A stretch of 24,518 nucleotides of DNA from Bacillus sp. JCM 19058 (GCA_001310555.1 BAXO01000079.1:1-24518); one strand, 5' to 3'. Shown: positions 1 through 8,429, numbered from the stretch's first letter. The notes: a model not told the origin generated them from the letters alone. Translations and numbers: made by a program.

Positions 1-1372
1 AACGCTTACGCTTTACTTCATGTGGGACGTTGTCCTTCATCTTTGCTGCTGGTGTACCGTCGCGCGGCGAATAAATATACGTAAAGGCGCTGTCAAACTC
101 AATTTCGCGGACGAGTGATAGCGTGTCCTCAAACTGTTCTTCGGTTTCATTTGGGAAACCGACGATCAAATCTGTCGTAAACGAAGCGTTCGGAATCGTA
201 TCCTTAATTTTTTTTGGCGAGCGTCACATATTGCTCACGCGTATATTTGCGGGCCATAAGCTTTAAGATCGCTGAATTACCGTGCTGAACCGGTAAATGG
301 ATATGTTCTACCAGATTGCCGCCCTTAGCCAGCACTTCAATTAGGCGATCGTCAAAATCGCGCGGATGACTCGTCGTAAAACGGACACGCGGTATGTCGA
401 TGTCGTGTATCGCATCCATTAAATCGCCTAAACCGTAATCGCGTTCGGACAAATCCTTCCCATAGGCGTTAACATTTTGTCCGAGCAAGGTAATTTCCTT
501 ATAGCCTTGTCGCGCCAGATCACGAACCTCACTAATGATGTCCTCTGGTAGGCGACTCCGTTCTTTTCCGCGCGTATAAGGGACGATACAATACGTACAA
601 AACTTGTCACAGCCATACATAATATTTACCCAGGCTTGCGTTTTTCCTTGGCGTGCTCGCGGCATATTTTCAACGATATCGCCTTCCTTCGACCAAACCT
701 CAATGACCATCTCCTTGCCGAAGATAGCATCCTTAAGCAGATGAGGCAAGCGATGAATATTGTGCGTACCGAATATGAGATCGATATGCTGATGCTTTTG
801 CATAATCCGGTTGACGACACTTTCTTCCTGTGACATGCAGCCGCAAACACCTATAATTAGCTCAGGCCTTTCCTTTTTTAACGTTTTTAAATTGCCGATC
901 TCGCCGAATACTTTATTTTCAGCGTTCTCACGAATCGCACAAGTATTAAGTAGTATGACATCGGCCTCTTCAGTTTCCTCCGTTGCTTCAAAGCCCATTT
1001 CGAGAAAAAGGCCAGCCATATTTTCTGAATCGTGTGTGTTCATTTGGCAGCCATAAGTACGAATTAGAAATTTCTTCCCTGCTCCGATTGCTCTCATATC
1101 TTCTGGGACAAGGCTGTCCGGCCTGAGAATCTGAACATCTTCCTTCCCGCGCCTTTTCCCTTGCTTATAGTCAGGCTGATCAAATATCGTAATTTCTCTT
1201 CCCTTTATTTTAATCACTTTTTTTTATTGTCTTGCTCCGAGACGACCTTGGCATCAGAGAAGTCAAAGTACTTGCTGTAATCCTTGGCACCTTTTCCGTT
1301 CGAGGATTTTACGTCCTTTTCGGAATCGGTTGCCGTATTCCCTTGTCGTCCAAGTCGTTGTTCTTCATTCAT
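1..1372 (-). CDS. miaB: tRNA-2-methylthio-N6-dimethylallyladenosine synthase MiaB (3' end cut by window; frame breaks)
   Basis: Radical-SAM methylthiotransferase that adds the 2-methylthio group to i6A37 in tRNAs reading UNN codons. The N-terminal UPF0004 domain has [20 protein letters not shown] and [11 protein letters not shown] with its three cluster cysteines. The radical-SAM core has the CDKFCTYC triad, followed by TSHPRDF and HLPVQHGN. I chose ATG 1372: it gives [10 protein letters not shown], like the B. subtilis protein, and follows a GAAAGGGG ribosome site. The frame breaks twice in T8 runs. At 1218-1225, 9 bases would join the N-terminal 51 residues to [10 protein letters not shown]. 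At 208-215, 7 bases would continue LAKK into [21 protein letters not shown]. The C-terminal TRAM domain lies outside the window. Both breaks are probably sequencing errors. The promoter and a leader hairpin lie just upstream. Confidence 0.95.
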
Positions 1373-1412
1373 TCTGTCTAGCCCCTTTCAGTAAAACAAG
1401 CGTTACGTTTAC

Positions 1413-1433
1413 ACGTCCGCGTTTTTCGGACGT
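1413..1433 (-). other. Leader hairpin in the miaB 5' untranslated region
   Basis: A perfect 7-bp inverted repeat ACGTCCG/CGGACGT encloses a 7-base A-rich loop on the transcribed strand. It lies between the predicted miaB start of transcription (about 1440) and the ribosome site (about 1390). No U-run follows, so it does not look like a terminator. It could stabilise the mRNA or affect translation; no known riboswitch class is recognised. Confidence 0.45.
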
Positions 1434-1446
1434 TTGAACATCCTCT

Positions 1447-1475
1447 ATTATACGTTGCTTGCAGTGTAAAAACAA
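1447..1475 (-). promoter_or_regulatory. Candidate sigma-A promoter of miaB
   Basis: On the minus strand TTGTTT (-35, 1470-1475) and a perfect TATAAT (-10, 1447-1452) are separated by 17 bases. It points at miaB, 75 bases away, and lies downstream of the spoVS terminator, so miaB probably forms its own transcription unit here. The -35 matches the consensus at the TTG only. Confidence 0.65.
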
Positions 1476-1623
1476 TGAAACACTTTGCGCGGGCTTGGCA
1501 ATTTCTTGACGATTGTAAGCGCCAACGAAAATCGAAAAGGAGGATAACACTCCCATTTGCTCGTTAGCCAAGTCTAGAGCGGTCTTTCGTTGCTTGCTAT
1601 TGCCACTTTACCAGCACAGCAAG

Positions 1624-1659
1624 AAAAAGCCTACAAAGCGTTGGCTTCATAGACTTTTT
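1624..1659. terminator. Symmetric, possibly bidirectional terminator after spoVS
   Basis: An interrupted palindrome: outer arms AAAAAG/CTTTTT, one mismatch, CTA/TAG, a 2-base mismatch, then AAGC-GTTG-GCTT at the tip. Because the outer arm is A-rich/T-rich, either strand would give a hairpin ending in a U-tract. It starts 10 bases past the spoVS stop and most likely ends the spoVS transcript. Confidence 0.6.
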
Positions 1660-1668
1660 AACTCATTT

Positions 1669-1928
1669 TCACCGGGGTTCGATAATTAGCTTTATTGCTG
1701 TCCGTTCTTCCCCGTCGATTTCAATGTCAGTAAAAGCAGGGATACAGACAAGATCAATTCCGCTTGGTGCAACAAACCCTCGAGCAATTGCAACCGCCTT
1801 AATCGATTGATTTAAGCTCCCGCACCAATCGCTTGTATTTCGGCTGCTCCCCGTTCACGAATAACACCAGCTAGAGCACCTGCAACAGAATTTGGTGTCG
1901 ATTTTGCCGAAACCTTTAACACTTCCAT
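1669..1928 (-). CDS. spoVS: Stage V sporulation protein S, SpoVS (one frame break)
   Basis: Small Alba-like protein needed for progression to late sporulation (coat and cortex stages) in B. subtilis. Translation from ATG 1928 gives MEVLKVSAKSTPNSVAGALAG, then RERGAAEIQAIGAGA. The frame stops there and resumes as NQSIKAVAIARGFVAPSG to LIIEPR. This is near-identical to the 86-residue B. subtilis protein over its full length. Restoring one base at 1814-1815 (AA for AAA) rejoins the halves, so this is almost certainly a sequencing deletion. A very strong ribosome site, GGAGGAGGT, sits 7-8 bases before the ATG. It has its own sigma-H-like promoter upstream and a hairpin terminator downstream, so it looks monocistronic. 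In B. subtilis tdh and kbl lie between spoVS and miaB; here they are missing. Confidence 0.95.
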
Positions 1929-2040
1929 TTCTTGTACCTCCTCCATTTACGAGTCAAATCATTTCTGTTTACGGACCAGCCTAAACTGATTTGCTGTTTT
2001 GCAACTGACGTTTGTACAAGAGAATGCTATACCATATAAT

Positions 2041-2070
2041 ATTTCACAAAACCATTTCATATTCCTGCTT
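2041..2070 (-). promoter_or_regulatory. Candidate sigma-H promoter of spoVS
   Basis: The minus strand has AGCAGGAATAT (-35 element around 2060-2069) and GAAAT (-10, 2041-2045). The AGGA-to-GAA spacing is 21 bases, the same as in the B. subtilis spoVG sigma-H promoter. Sigma-H consensus is RnAGGAwWW and RnnGAATww, so the -10 is one base off. B. subtilis spoVS is known to depend on sigma-H, which supports the call. Confidence 0.55.
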
Positions 2071-2103
2071 TTCATCTGAAATTCTACCTATTTTTGTGCA
2101 AAC

Positions 2104-2898
2104 TCACTGATAAAAAGGGTGATCCTCATTAATTAGGATTCGTCGAATTGATGTTGCCAAGCCTGTTTTTGGCTCAAGTTCTACGAGTACGCCATTTAAT
2201 TGCTCCCTTCCTGAAGCAACCTCAAACCGCGCCGGTAAGGTCGTTAAAAATTTGTGTAAAACGGCTTCCTTTTCAACACCTAATATTCCGTCATAAGGTC
2301 CTGTCATCCCTGCATCTGTTATATACGCTGTTCCCTTCGGCAAAATTCGTTCATCAGCCGTTTGAACGTGAGTATGAGTTCCGACAACAGCAGTCACTCT
2401 CCCGTCTAAATACCAGCCCATCGCCTGCTTTTCACTCGTTGCTTCAGCGTGAAAATCAACGAAAATATAAGGCGTTCTTTTTTGGACAGCGGCGAGAGCC
2501 TCATCGATTTTTCGAAATGGACAATCAGTCGCAGGCAAGAAGGTCCTGCCCATAGCATTAATAACCGCGAACTCAAGCTGATTAACCTTTACAAAAGTAT
2601 ACCCTTGTCCCGGTGTGCCTACTGGCAAATTGACCGGTCTAACGAGCGATTTTGCCTGCTCGATAAAGTCAAAAATGTCGCGCTTATCCCAAGCATGGTT
2701 TCCCAACGTTACAGCCTGAGCACCTGCCTCAAGGAAGCCTTTGTAAATTTTTTCGTTAATACCTTTTCCCGCAGCGGCATTTTCTCCGTTAATGATCGTG
2801 ACTGCCGGCTTATACGCTTTTTTTAAAGCTGGCAAATATTCCATTACCATTTTTCGGCCGGGCGAGCCGACAACATCACCAATAAATAATATTTTCAT
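2104..2898 (-). CDS. ymdB: YmdB-type metallophosphoesterase (cyclic nucleotide phosphodiesterase)
   Basis: A 264-residue calcineurin-like phosphoesterase, the same length as B. subtilis YmdB, which hydrolyses cyclic nucleotides and affects biofilm/motility choice and RNase Y-linked RNA turnover. The metal ligands of the family are all present: D8 in IGDVVG, E39 and N40 in NGEN, N67 and H68 in LGNHAWD, H150 in DFHAEATSEKQ, H175 and H177 in GTHTHVQT. The ATG at 2898 is preceded by an AAGGGG ribosome site. The gene is uninterrupted, which is notable in this error-rich window. It follows rny, as in B. subtilis, but a strong terminator separates the two. No convincing promoter was identified in the 254 bases between them. 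Confidence 0.95.
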   Translation of the reverse strand: MKILFIGDVVGSPGRKMVMEYLPALKKAYKPAVTIINGENAAAGKGINEKIYKGFLEAGAQAVTLGNHAWDKRDIFDFIEQAKSLVRPVNLPVGTPGQGYTFVKVNQLEFAVINAMGRTFLPATDCPFRKIDEALAAVQKRTPYIFVDFHAEATSEKQAMGWYLDGRVTAVVGTHTHVQTADERILPKGTAYITDAGMTGPYDGILGVEKEAVLHKFLTTLPARFEVASGREQLNGVLVELEPKTGLATSIRRILINEDHPFYQ

Positions 2899-3129
2899 GA
2901 TAACCCCTTATCCATAAAAAAAAGTGTGTATTCTTAGCTTACCATATTTCTAGCTGTATTTTGCACTAGAGTAAAAAAAAGAGGATTCGCTTTATACTCC
3001 GACCGATAAAAGTGAACCGAAACGCTCGAAAGTAATCGATTGAACGAAAGCAAGGATACTAGAGCTCTACCATTAAAGTGAGTCGCTCTCATTTGGATGG
3101 TGTGGAGTATTTCCATTTTTTTGAGATAA

Positions 3130-3159
3130 AAAATAAAGTGGCATTCACCACTTTATTTT
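3130..3159 (-). terminator. Rho-independent terminator of rny
   Basis: A perfect 12-bp stem AAAATAAAGTGG/CCACTTTATTTT with a 6-base loop, running into further T residues on the minus strand. The rny stop codon TAA (3153-3155) lies inside the 5' arm of the stem. Confidence 0.85.
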
Positions 3160-4723
3160 GCATACTCGACCGCTCTCGTTTCCCGAATGACAGTGACACG
3201 AATATGGCCAGGATAATCGAGTTCATCTTCAATTTTTTTCGTAATATCTCGAGCAAGCTTATGAGCGAGCGTGTCGTCCACAACATCGGGTCGAACCATA
3301 ATTCGCACTTCACGTCCGGCTTGAATCGCATATGTCTTTTCAACGCCATCAAAGGATTCTGAAATTTCTTCTAGCTTTTCGAGACGTCGAATGTACGTTT
3401 CAAGCGTTTCTCGTCTTGCCCCAGGTCTTGCCGCTGATAAGGCATCTGCTGCCGCAACCAATGTCGATATGATTGAAGTCGCCTCGGTGTCGCCATGGTG
3501 TGAGGCAATCGCATTAATGACAACCGGATGCTCTTTATATTTCGTTGCCAGTTCAACACCAATTTCGACGTGACTGCCTTCGACTTCATGATCAATCGCT
3601 TTTCCGATATCATGAAGCAAGCCGGCTCTTCGCGCTAGCTTGACATCCTCGCCAAGCTCTGCTGCCATTAGTCCAGTTAAATACGCAACTTCGATCGAAT
3701 GCTTTAGAACATTTTGACCGTAGCTTGTCCGGAACTTCAAGCGTCCAAGGATTTTGATTAAATCTGGATGGAGTCCGTGTATACCATTTCGAATGTCGTC
3801 TGCTCCCCGTACTCCCGAATCGAGTCATCGACTTCTCGCCGTGCCTTATCGACCATCTCTTCGATTCGAGCAGGGTGAATGCGCCCATCCTGTACTAGTT
3901 TCTCTAGTGCTGTTCTGGCTATTTCACGGCGGATTGGATCAAAGCCGGATAAGATTACTGCTTCCGGTGTATCATCAATAATGAGGTCGATACCCGTTAA
4001 CGTTTCAAGCGCACGAATATTTCGACCTTCGCGGCCGATGATTCGCCCTTTCATTTCATCATTAGGCAGGTTGACCACCGATACAGTCGTTTCTGCGACA
4101 TGGTCAGCCGAACAGCGTTGAATCGCCAACGATAAAATCTCTCGCCCTCTTTTATCCGCTTCTTCCTTGGCCCGAGTCATATGCTCTTTAATCATGACAG
4201 CAGCGTCATGCTCTACCTCATGTCTCAGTTCGGTCAGGATCGCCTGCCGAGCCTCTTCGCGCGACAATCCCGAAATTCGTTCAAGCTCAAGCTTTTGCTT
4301 GCTCAGGATTTCGTCCACTTTACTATCCATCTCTTCAAGTTGTCGTTGTTTTTTGGTGAGAGATTCCTCCCTTTTCTCCAAGGATTCCTCTTTCTTATCT
4401 AAGGTTTCACTTTTTCGGTCAAGAATCTCTTCTTTTTGAACCAAACGATTCTCTTGTTTTTGAATCTCATTTCTTCGTTCACGAACCTCACGTTCTGCCT
4501 CGATCCGAAGCTTATGACTTTCATCTTTTACCTCAAGGATCGCTTCCTTTTTGCTTGCTTCAGCATCACGCTTCGCATCTTCAACGATTTGTTTTGCAGC
4601 ATGCTCCGCACTCGTTATTTTCGCTTCTGCAATGGATTTTCGAACAAGATATCCAACAACTGCAAATAATGCAGAGACAACAAGTAAAATGGAGATGAAT
4701 AGCCAAACAGATGAAAATTCCAT
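3153..4723 (-). CDS. rny: Ribonuclease Y (one frame break)
   Basis: Membrane-anchored endoribonuclease that initiates bulk mRNA decay. After repair it has 523 residues (B. subtilis, 520). Order: transmembrane helix at about 5-27; long charged coiled coil about 30-205; KH domain about 211-275 with [10 protein letters not shown]; then the HD phosphohydrolase domain with [10 protein letters not shown], whose H371-D372 bind metal; C-terminus [15 protein letters not shown]. The break is at 3784-3785: GG where GGG would restore [19 protein letters not shown]. The ATG at 4723 has a GAGGAGGTG ribosome site. A TTGACA promoter lies about 140 bases upstream and a strong terminator overlaps the stop codon. 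Confidence 0.96.
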
Positions 4724-4865
4724 ACTCTTTCACCTCCTCTTGCTATCTAATTGTTGGTCCCCAAAAAATGTCATTCTTTCATACATTATCAATGTGTACA
4801 CTACATGTATACAGACAACTGCGGATAAAAAAAAGGATAACAAATAAACAACCGCAATCCATTTT

Positions 4866-4894
4866 ATTGTAAAGCGCGAATGTTTCATTGTCAA
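4866..4894 (-). promoter_or_regulatory. Sigma-A promoter of rny
   Basis: A perfect TTGACA (4889-4894) and TACAAT (4866-4871) are separated by 17 bases on the minus strand. The -35 overlaps the TGA stop codon (4891-4893) of the upstream ATPase-lobe gene, so that gene's last codons double as promoter. The predicted leader is about 135 bases long. It contains an A8/T8 run (4827-4834) and an imperfect palindrome, GTATAC-ATGTA-GTGTAC (about 4797-4813), that could bind a regulator. Confidence 0.75.
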
Positions 4895-5550
4895 GTATTC
4901 ACAATTGGCGCAATTTCACTAATTCCATCCCGGACGGACACTTGATACGCACGATCGCCTGACTCAGCCAAGTGCTGATTATGCGTAATCATAATAATTT
5001 GACGCTCGAACATCGTACTTAACGATTTCAGAAACTCGTACAAATAATGAATGTACTCTCCGGAAACGTGCTTTCCAGGTTCATCGAGCAAAAGCGGCCC
5101 GGACATTTTCGGCTCAATGGTCTCGAGCAAAGCGACCCTCAACGCAAGCGTCACAATGTCAACGACTCCCCCGCCCCTCGATTCCTGAGGCTTTGTTTTT
5201 ATTTTAATCCCTTCATAATCAGTAATCACATAAAATTCAGCTACCGCCTTGTTACCTTGCTCTTCAATCTCTATTTGGAAGGAAAACAAGGGGCCGAAAA
5301 CATATTGCAGCGCATTTGTTACGAGCGTTTCCATTTGCTGCTTTGCTTGCTCGCGTGCATATTCAGCCGATTGCTGCAGGAGGACTCGCGCTTTTTCGTA
5401 TACTTCAATCGTTTCGAGGTAGCCTTCCACATCGCTTTGCTTTCGCGTTAACTGCTCCTCAAGCAACTTACGCTTTGCATCCAACCTCGTCCACTCGTCA
5501 TGGGCTTTAGCAAGCGCCTGTTCAACCTGCTCTATCGTTTCATTATTCAT
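4891..5550 (-). CDS. C-terminal ATPase lobe of a split SMC/Rad50-like protein
   Basis: A 219-residue protein holding only the second half of an ABC/SMC ATPase head. About residues 1-75 are coiled coil. Then comes the ABC signature region (SRGGGVVDIVTLALR, 124-138), Walker B with its catalytic glutamate (PLLLDEP, 152-158), a D-loop-like GKHVSG, and the H-loop histidine H190 in IIMITHNQHLA. There is no Walker A, so it cannot bind ATP productively alone. The Walker A half is encoded by the gene at 5986-7425. The start ATG overlaps the end of the upstream coiled-coil gene in ATGAATAA, with AAGGAG 10 bases upstream. It is last in the module. Given the indel rate, fusion to the upstream 83-residue protein in the real genome cannot be excluded. 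Confidence 0.85.
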   Translation of the reverse strand: MNNETIEQVEQALAKAHDEWTRLDAKRKLLEEQLTRKQSDVEGYLETIEVYEKARVLLQQSAEYAREQAKQQMETLVTNALQYVFGPLFSFQIEIEEQGNKAVAEFYVITDYEGIKIKTKPQESRGGGVVDIVTLALRVALLETIEPKMSGPLLLDEPGKHVSGEYIHYLYEFLKSLSTMFERQIIMITHNQHLAESGDRAYQVSVRDGISEIAPIVNT

Positions 5551-5794
5551 CCTTGATGAGCTCCTTCGGGATCATTGTCCACGTTTCCTGTAAGGATTGA
5601 TCGATTTCCTTTTCAAGTCTAACGATCTCCTGCTCCAGTTCGTCCGGCTTGACCCCAAGCTCTTCAAGCTCCTCCAAAAGGCGTTGTTTCTGATTTTCCA
5701 ATTCTTCTAGCTTTGCCTCGGCTCGATACCGCATATCTCGAGCCTTGTCAATTGCTTTTCTCATCTTTTGCAAATCCTCATCGACACGATTCAT
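5543..5794 (-). CDS. Small coiled-coil protein of the split Rad50-like module
   Basis: An 83-residue, highly charged protein (MNRVDEDLQKMRKAIDKARD...). Most of it should form a coiled coil, with a probable break at LGVKPDELEQE near the middle and an end at TWTMIPKELIKDE. I chose ATG 5794 because an AAAGGAGGAG site sits just upstream; the reading frame is open to 5821 but without a ribosome site there. It lies between the Walker A half and the Walker B half of the ATPase and overlaps the latter by 8 bases, implying translational coupling. It may supply part of the descending coiled-coil arm missing from the split protein. I know of no defined function. Confidence 0.7.
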   Translation of the reverse strand: MNRVDEDLQKMRKAIDKARDMRYRAEAKLEELENQKQRLLEELEELGVKPDELEQEIVRLEKEIDQSLQETWTMIPKELIKDE

Positions 5795-5985
5795 CTTTTC
5801 TCCTCCTTTGTTGACCATCATAACTTAGAAGCATGAATGGAAAAGGATTCACTTACCTGCTTCATTATTAATTCTCTTCGTCCTGTTACTCCTCTTCACC
5901 CATTGCTGCATGAATGCTTTACCTTTCGTATTGCATAACGCCATTTCGGTTTTATTCATCACCTTTGACAATGCTTTATAAGCGC

Positions 5986-7425
5986 TCAGCTATGAAAGAG
6001 CTGATGAATATTTCCGCTTTCGACCTTACTGCCGCAAAGCGGACATTTCTGTTCAAGTAGAAGCTTTTGCTCAAATTCCCGTTCCAGCTCGAACATTTTA
6101 TTCTTATGACCGTTTAAAAAGCTTTTACCTTCCCGGATTCGGATAGCAAGCTCATTTTCCTGCTGTTTTAACTGATGAAGGCGGAGCAGCCTGACCTGCC
6201 TATTCGAAGCTTTCTCATACGTTTTTGTCCACATATCCGTATTTTCGAATTGACTTTTCGCGCTTTGCAGCCTTTTCTCCTCCTGTTGTATTAGGTTCAC
6301 TCTATTTGCCAAACGGAGTAGTTGTTGTCGCCTTTGTTCAGCCTTTGCAAGCTTGTCCACGGTTTGGATTTGTTCTTGCTGTACAAAGCGAGTCAAGTCA
6401 AGAATGGACTCGGCGCTGCCGAATGTTCGAAGAAGGTCGTCCCAGTTTTTTTTCAGCTTCGCTACTCGATCGTGCCTTTTCTTATATTCGTTCAGTTGCT
6501 GCCAATTGCTATTTGCCTTGTCTGCATGCTTCGTTTTCTCTATCCAATCGAAGCAAATTATGCTCGTTTTCGTTAGTTCAGCTAAACGCGATTGCTGATG
6601 CTGCAAGCTTTTCCAATTCCTAATAAGCGACTCCAGCTGTTCACACCTAGCCTCCCAGTCTCTTAGCCCCTGTACCAGTGACAGATCGTCCTTGACTCGC
6701 TTCAGCTCCGACTCGAGATTATCCAGCGTTGCTTTTTATCCTTGAGCTGCTCAAGCCTTACCTTTGATGCCTTTAATGATTGGAGCTTTTCTGTTGCCCG
6801 ATTTAGCTCCTGCTTATAACGATCGAGCGGCGCAAAAGGAACAAGCTGCTGTTTGACAGACTCGATTTCCTCCTCCTCGTGCTTGAGACGCTGCCTGATT
6901 TGAGACACGTCTCTTGACGTTTCGCGAATCGCCATGTCTAAAAAATGAGCGCCGCTAATTCGCCCAATGGCCTTTGCCCGTAGTGAGCCTGTCTGTTCAA
7001 GCAAAAAAGGTCCGTCGAGCTGCTGCGACATATGTAGCAAAAGCTCGTGCTCACGATCGACGCGAAGGGGTTTCATTCCGTGAGCTTCTAGCACCTCATC
7101 GGGGACGTGTATGCCGAAGCCTTCTAGGATCAGATCGTCCTTGTCAGTTTTTTTTAATAATGTAGCGATTTTTCGATGCTGTCCGCTCCCGCACAATTGC
7201 TGTCCCATCACTGAAAAATACGGTCGCGCGAACAAAGTCAGCCCCGACGCGGATAAAATCAGTTCCGCGCGGCTGATTAAACAAGACCCAGCGAACTCCT
7301 CGCAGTATTGCCGTTTTCCCACTGTCTGACTGTCCGACTAAAACATTCAACCCCTTATCAAGCTCTATATATGTATCGAGATGGGATTGGAAATTTTCTA
7401 GACGAACCGCTTCAATACTATTCAT
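5986..7425 (-). CDS. N-terminal half of a split SMC/Rad50-like ATPase with terminal zinc hook (frame breaks)
   Basis: After repair this encodes about 479 residues. The head half begins MNSIEAVRLENFQSHLDTY, an SMC/SbcC N-terminus, with Walker A GQSDSGKT at 31-38 and FNQPRGTDFIR after it. A coiled coil rich in E, K, Q and L follows to about residue 450. The chain ends with KCPLCGSKVESGNIHQLFHS: the CPLC cysteines (about 461 and 464) look like a Rad50 zinc hook, yet the protein stops 15 residues later. Signature and Walker B motifs are absent; they lie in the gene at 4891-5550. ATG 7425 follows an AAGGGGGAG site. Two breaks: T8 at 7148-7155 (7 expected, joining RYIIKK to TDKDDLILEG) and T5 at 6733-6737 (6 expected, leading to KATLDNLESELKRV). 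The stop at 5986 is intact as read. Confidence 0.85.
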
Positions 7426-8407
7426 GCTCTCCCCCTTCCACGCCTCCTCTACAGCGGTCATTCTTCGCAATGCCTCTTCCTTCACCTTCTCTTCGACGTT
7501 CGACAGCGACGCAAGCTTCTGAATAATTCTGCCATATCGAGCGAACGAAAATCGGATTGCTCCTTGACCTGCTGAACGAACTGATGTAGCTTTTCCTCCT
7601 GATGAACGGCCTTTTCCAAAAAGCTGCGGTCCAGGACTGCCTCTCCTTGTTCAGCAGTCATTAAAGTCCGTTCAATTAACTGTACCTTCTTTTCCTTTGT
7701 CACCGTTCCGAGAATAACCTTCGGCTGCCTTGCAATCTCAGACCAATGGTTATTAATTCGCGCGATCGCTCCCGGATTGCAAATGAACGTTCCGTTTTGC
7801 TCCTTAATGCCAAAGCCGCCGTGATAGTGGCCTGTTAAAATAACGGTCGCGGTCGTATTCCAAATATGATCGATTAGCGTATGGGGAATCCCATCAGGCA
7901 ACGCTTCTCAACAAGCATGCTGTGAACGAGGTGTATTAATATATCCGCCTCTTGTTCATTGATAGGATAATAGTCAAGCTTGACTTCCCGCTGATCGATA
8001 TCATAATGATAAGGCTGGCCCGATATTTGAACCTTCACGCCACCTTTTTCAAAAAATAGCGGCTGTTCAGGATGGATAATCGTCAATAAGCCAAAGGAAT
8101 CCATCAAGCCAAGCATCGTGCGCGAAATGGTGTTCGGATTGTGGCCGAAGGTGTCGTGGTTGCCAGAAATCGCGTAAATCGGCATCTTCGCCTGACGAAA
8201 CAGCTTGGCAAACTCTCCGACGACATTCGGCGAAAGATCGGGCCGATCAAACACATCGCCTCCGTGCAGAAGCAGATCAACGTTTTCTTGATTGGCGATC
8301 TCAATAATTTCCGTCAGCTTCCTTTTCAGCGTTTGCGAGAAATCGTCCAGCCGATTTTTCGGAGTAGTTCCGCGAATATGTGTATCTGTAAAATATAGAA
8401 ATTTCAT
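7418..8407 (-). CDS. Mre11/SbcD-type metallophosphoesterase (frame breaks)
   Basis: DNA-repair-type phosphoesterase and probable nuclease partner of the split ATPase. Phosphoesterase motifs in order: I, TDTHI (D8, H10); II, LHGGDVFD (D51); III, ISGNHD (N83, H84); IV, HLVHSML (H162); V, GHYHGGFG. Start ATG 8407 follows a GGGAGGGC site. One base is missing near 7899-7905 (EK-R/P-LPDGIPHTL). The C-terminus is uncertain. As read it ends at 7482 (308 residues, tail CRTSKRR). However, IIQKLASLSNVEEKVKEEAL and the charged residues after it, in the next frame, look more like real coding. Two more lost bases (about 7543, and in the G5 run near 7430) would give about 330 residues, ending at TAG 7418 and overlapping the ATPase start. 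With only the first of those two restored, the two genes would fuse in frame. Confidence 0.85.
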
Positions 8408-8429
8408 CGGTTCAAGCCCTCCCGGAAAA

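Noticed and set aside
1365..1571. 68-codon minus-strand frame overlapping the miaB start
   Set aside because: It covers the miaB promoter, leader hairpin and start region in another frame, and the miaB N-terminus is clearly recognisable.
2148..2555. Long plus-strand frames antisense to ymdB
   Set aside because: They mirror a well-conserved complete gene on the other strand and have no motifs or ribosome sites.
2934..3116. 60-codon minus-strand frame between rny and ymdB
   Set aside because: No ribosome site before its ATG and no family resemblance; it lies just past the rny terminator.
3153..4723. Reading rny, recA, spoIIIE and the others as real pseudogenes
   Set aside because: Single-base repairs at short runs restore full-length, family-length proteins in many essential genes at once; sequencing error is far more likely.
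4841..4870. GGAT/ATCC with a following T8 run as a terminator in the rny leader
   Set aside because: The stem is only 4 bp with a long loop, too weak to call.
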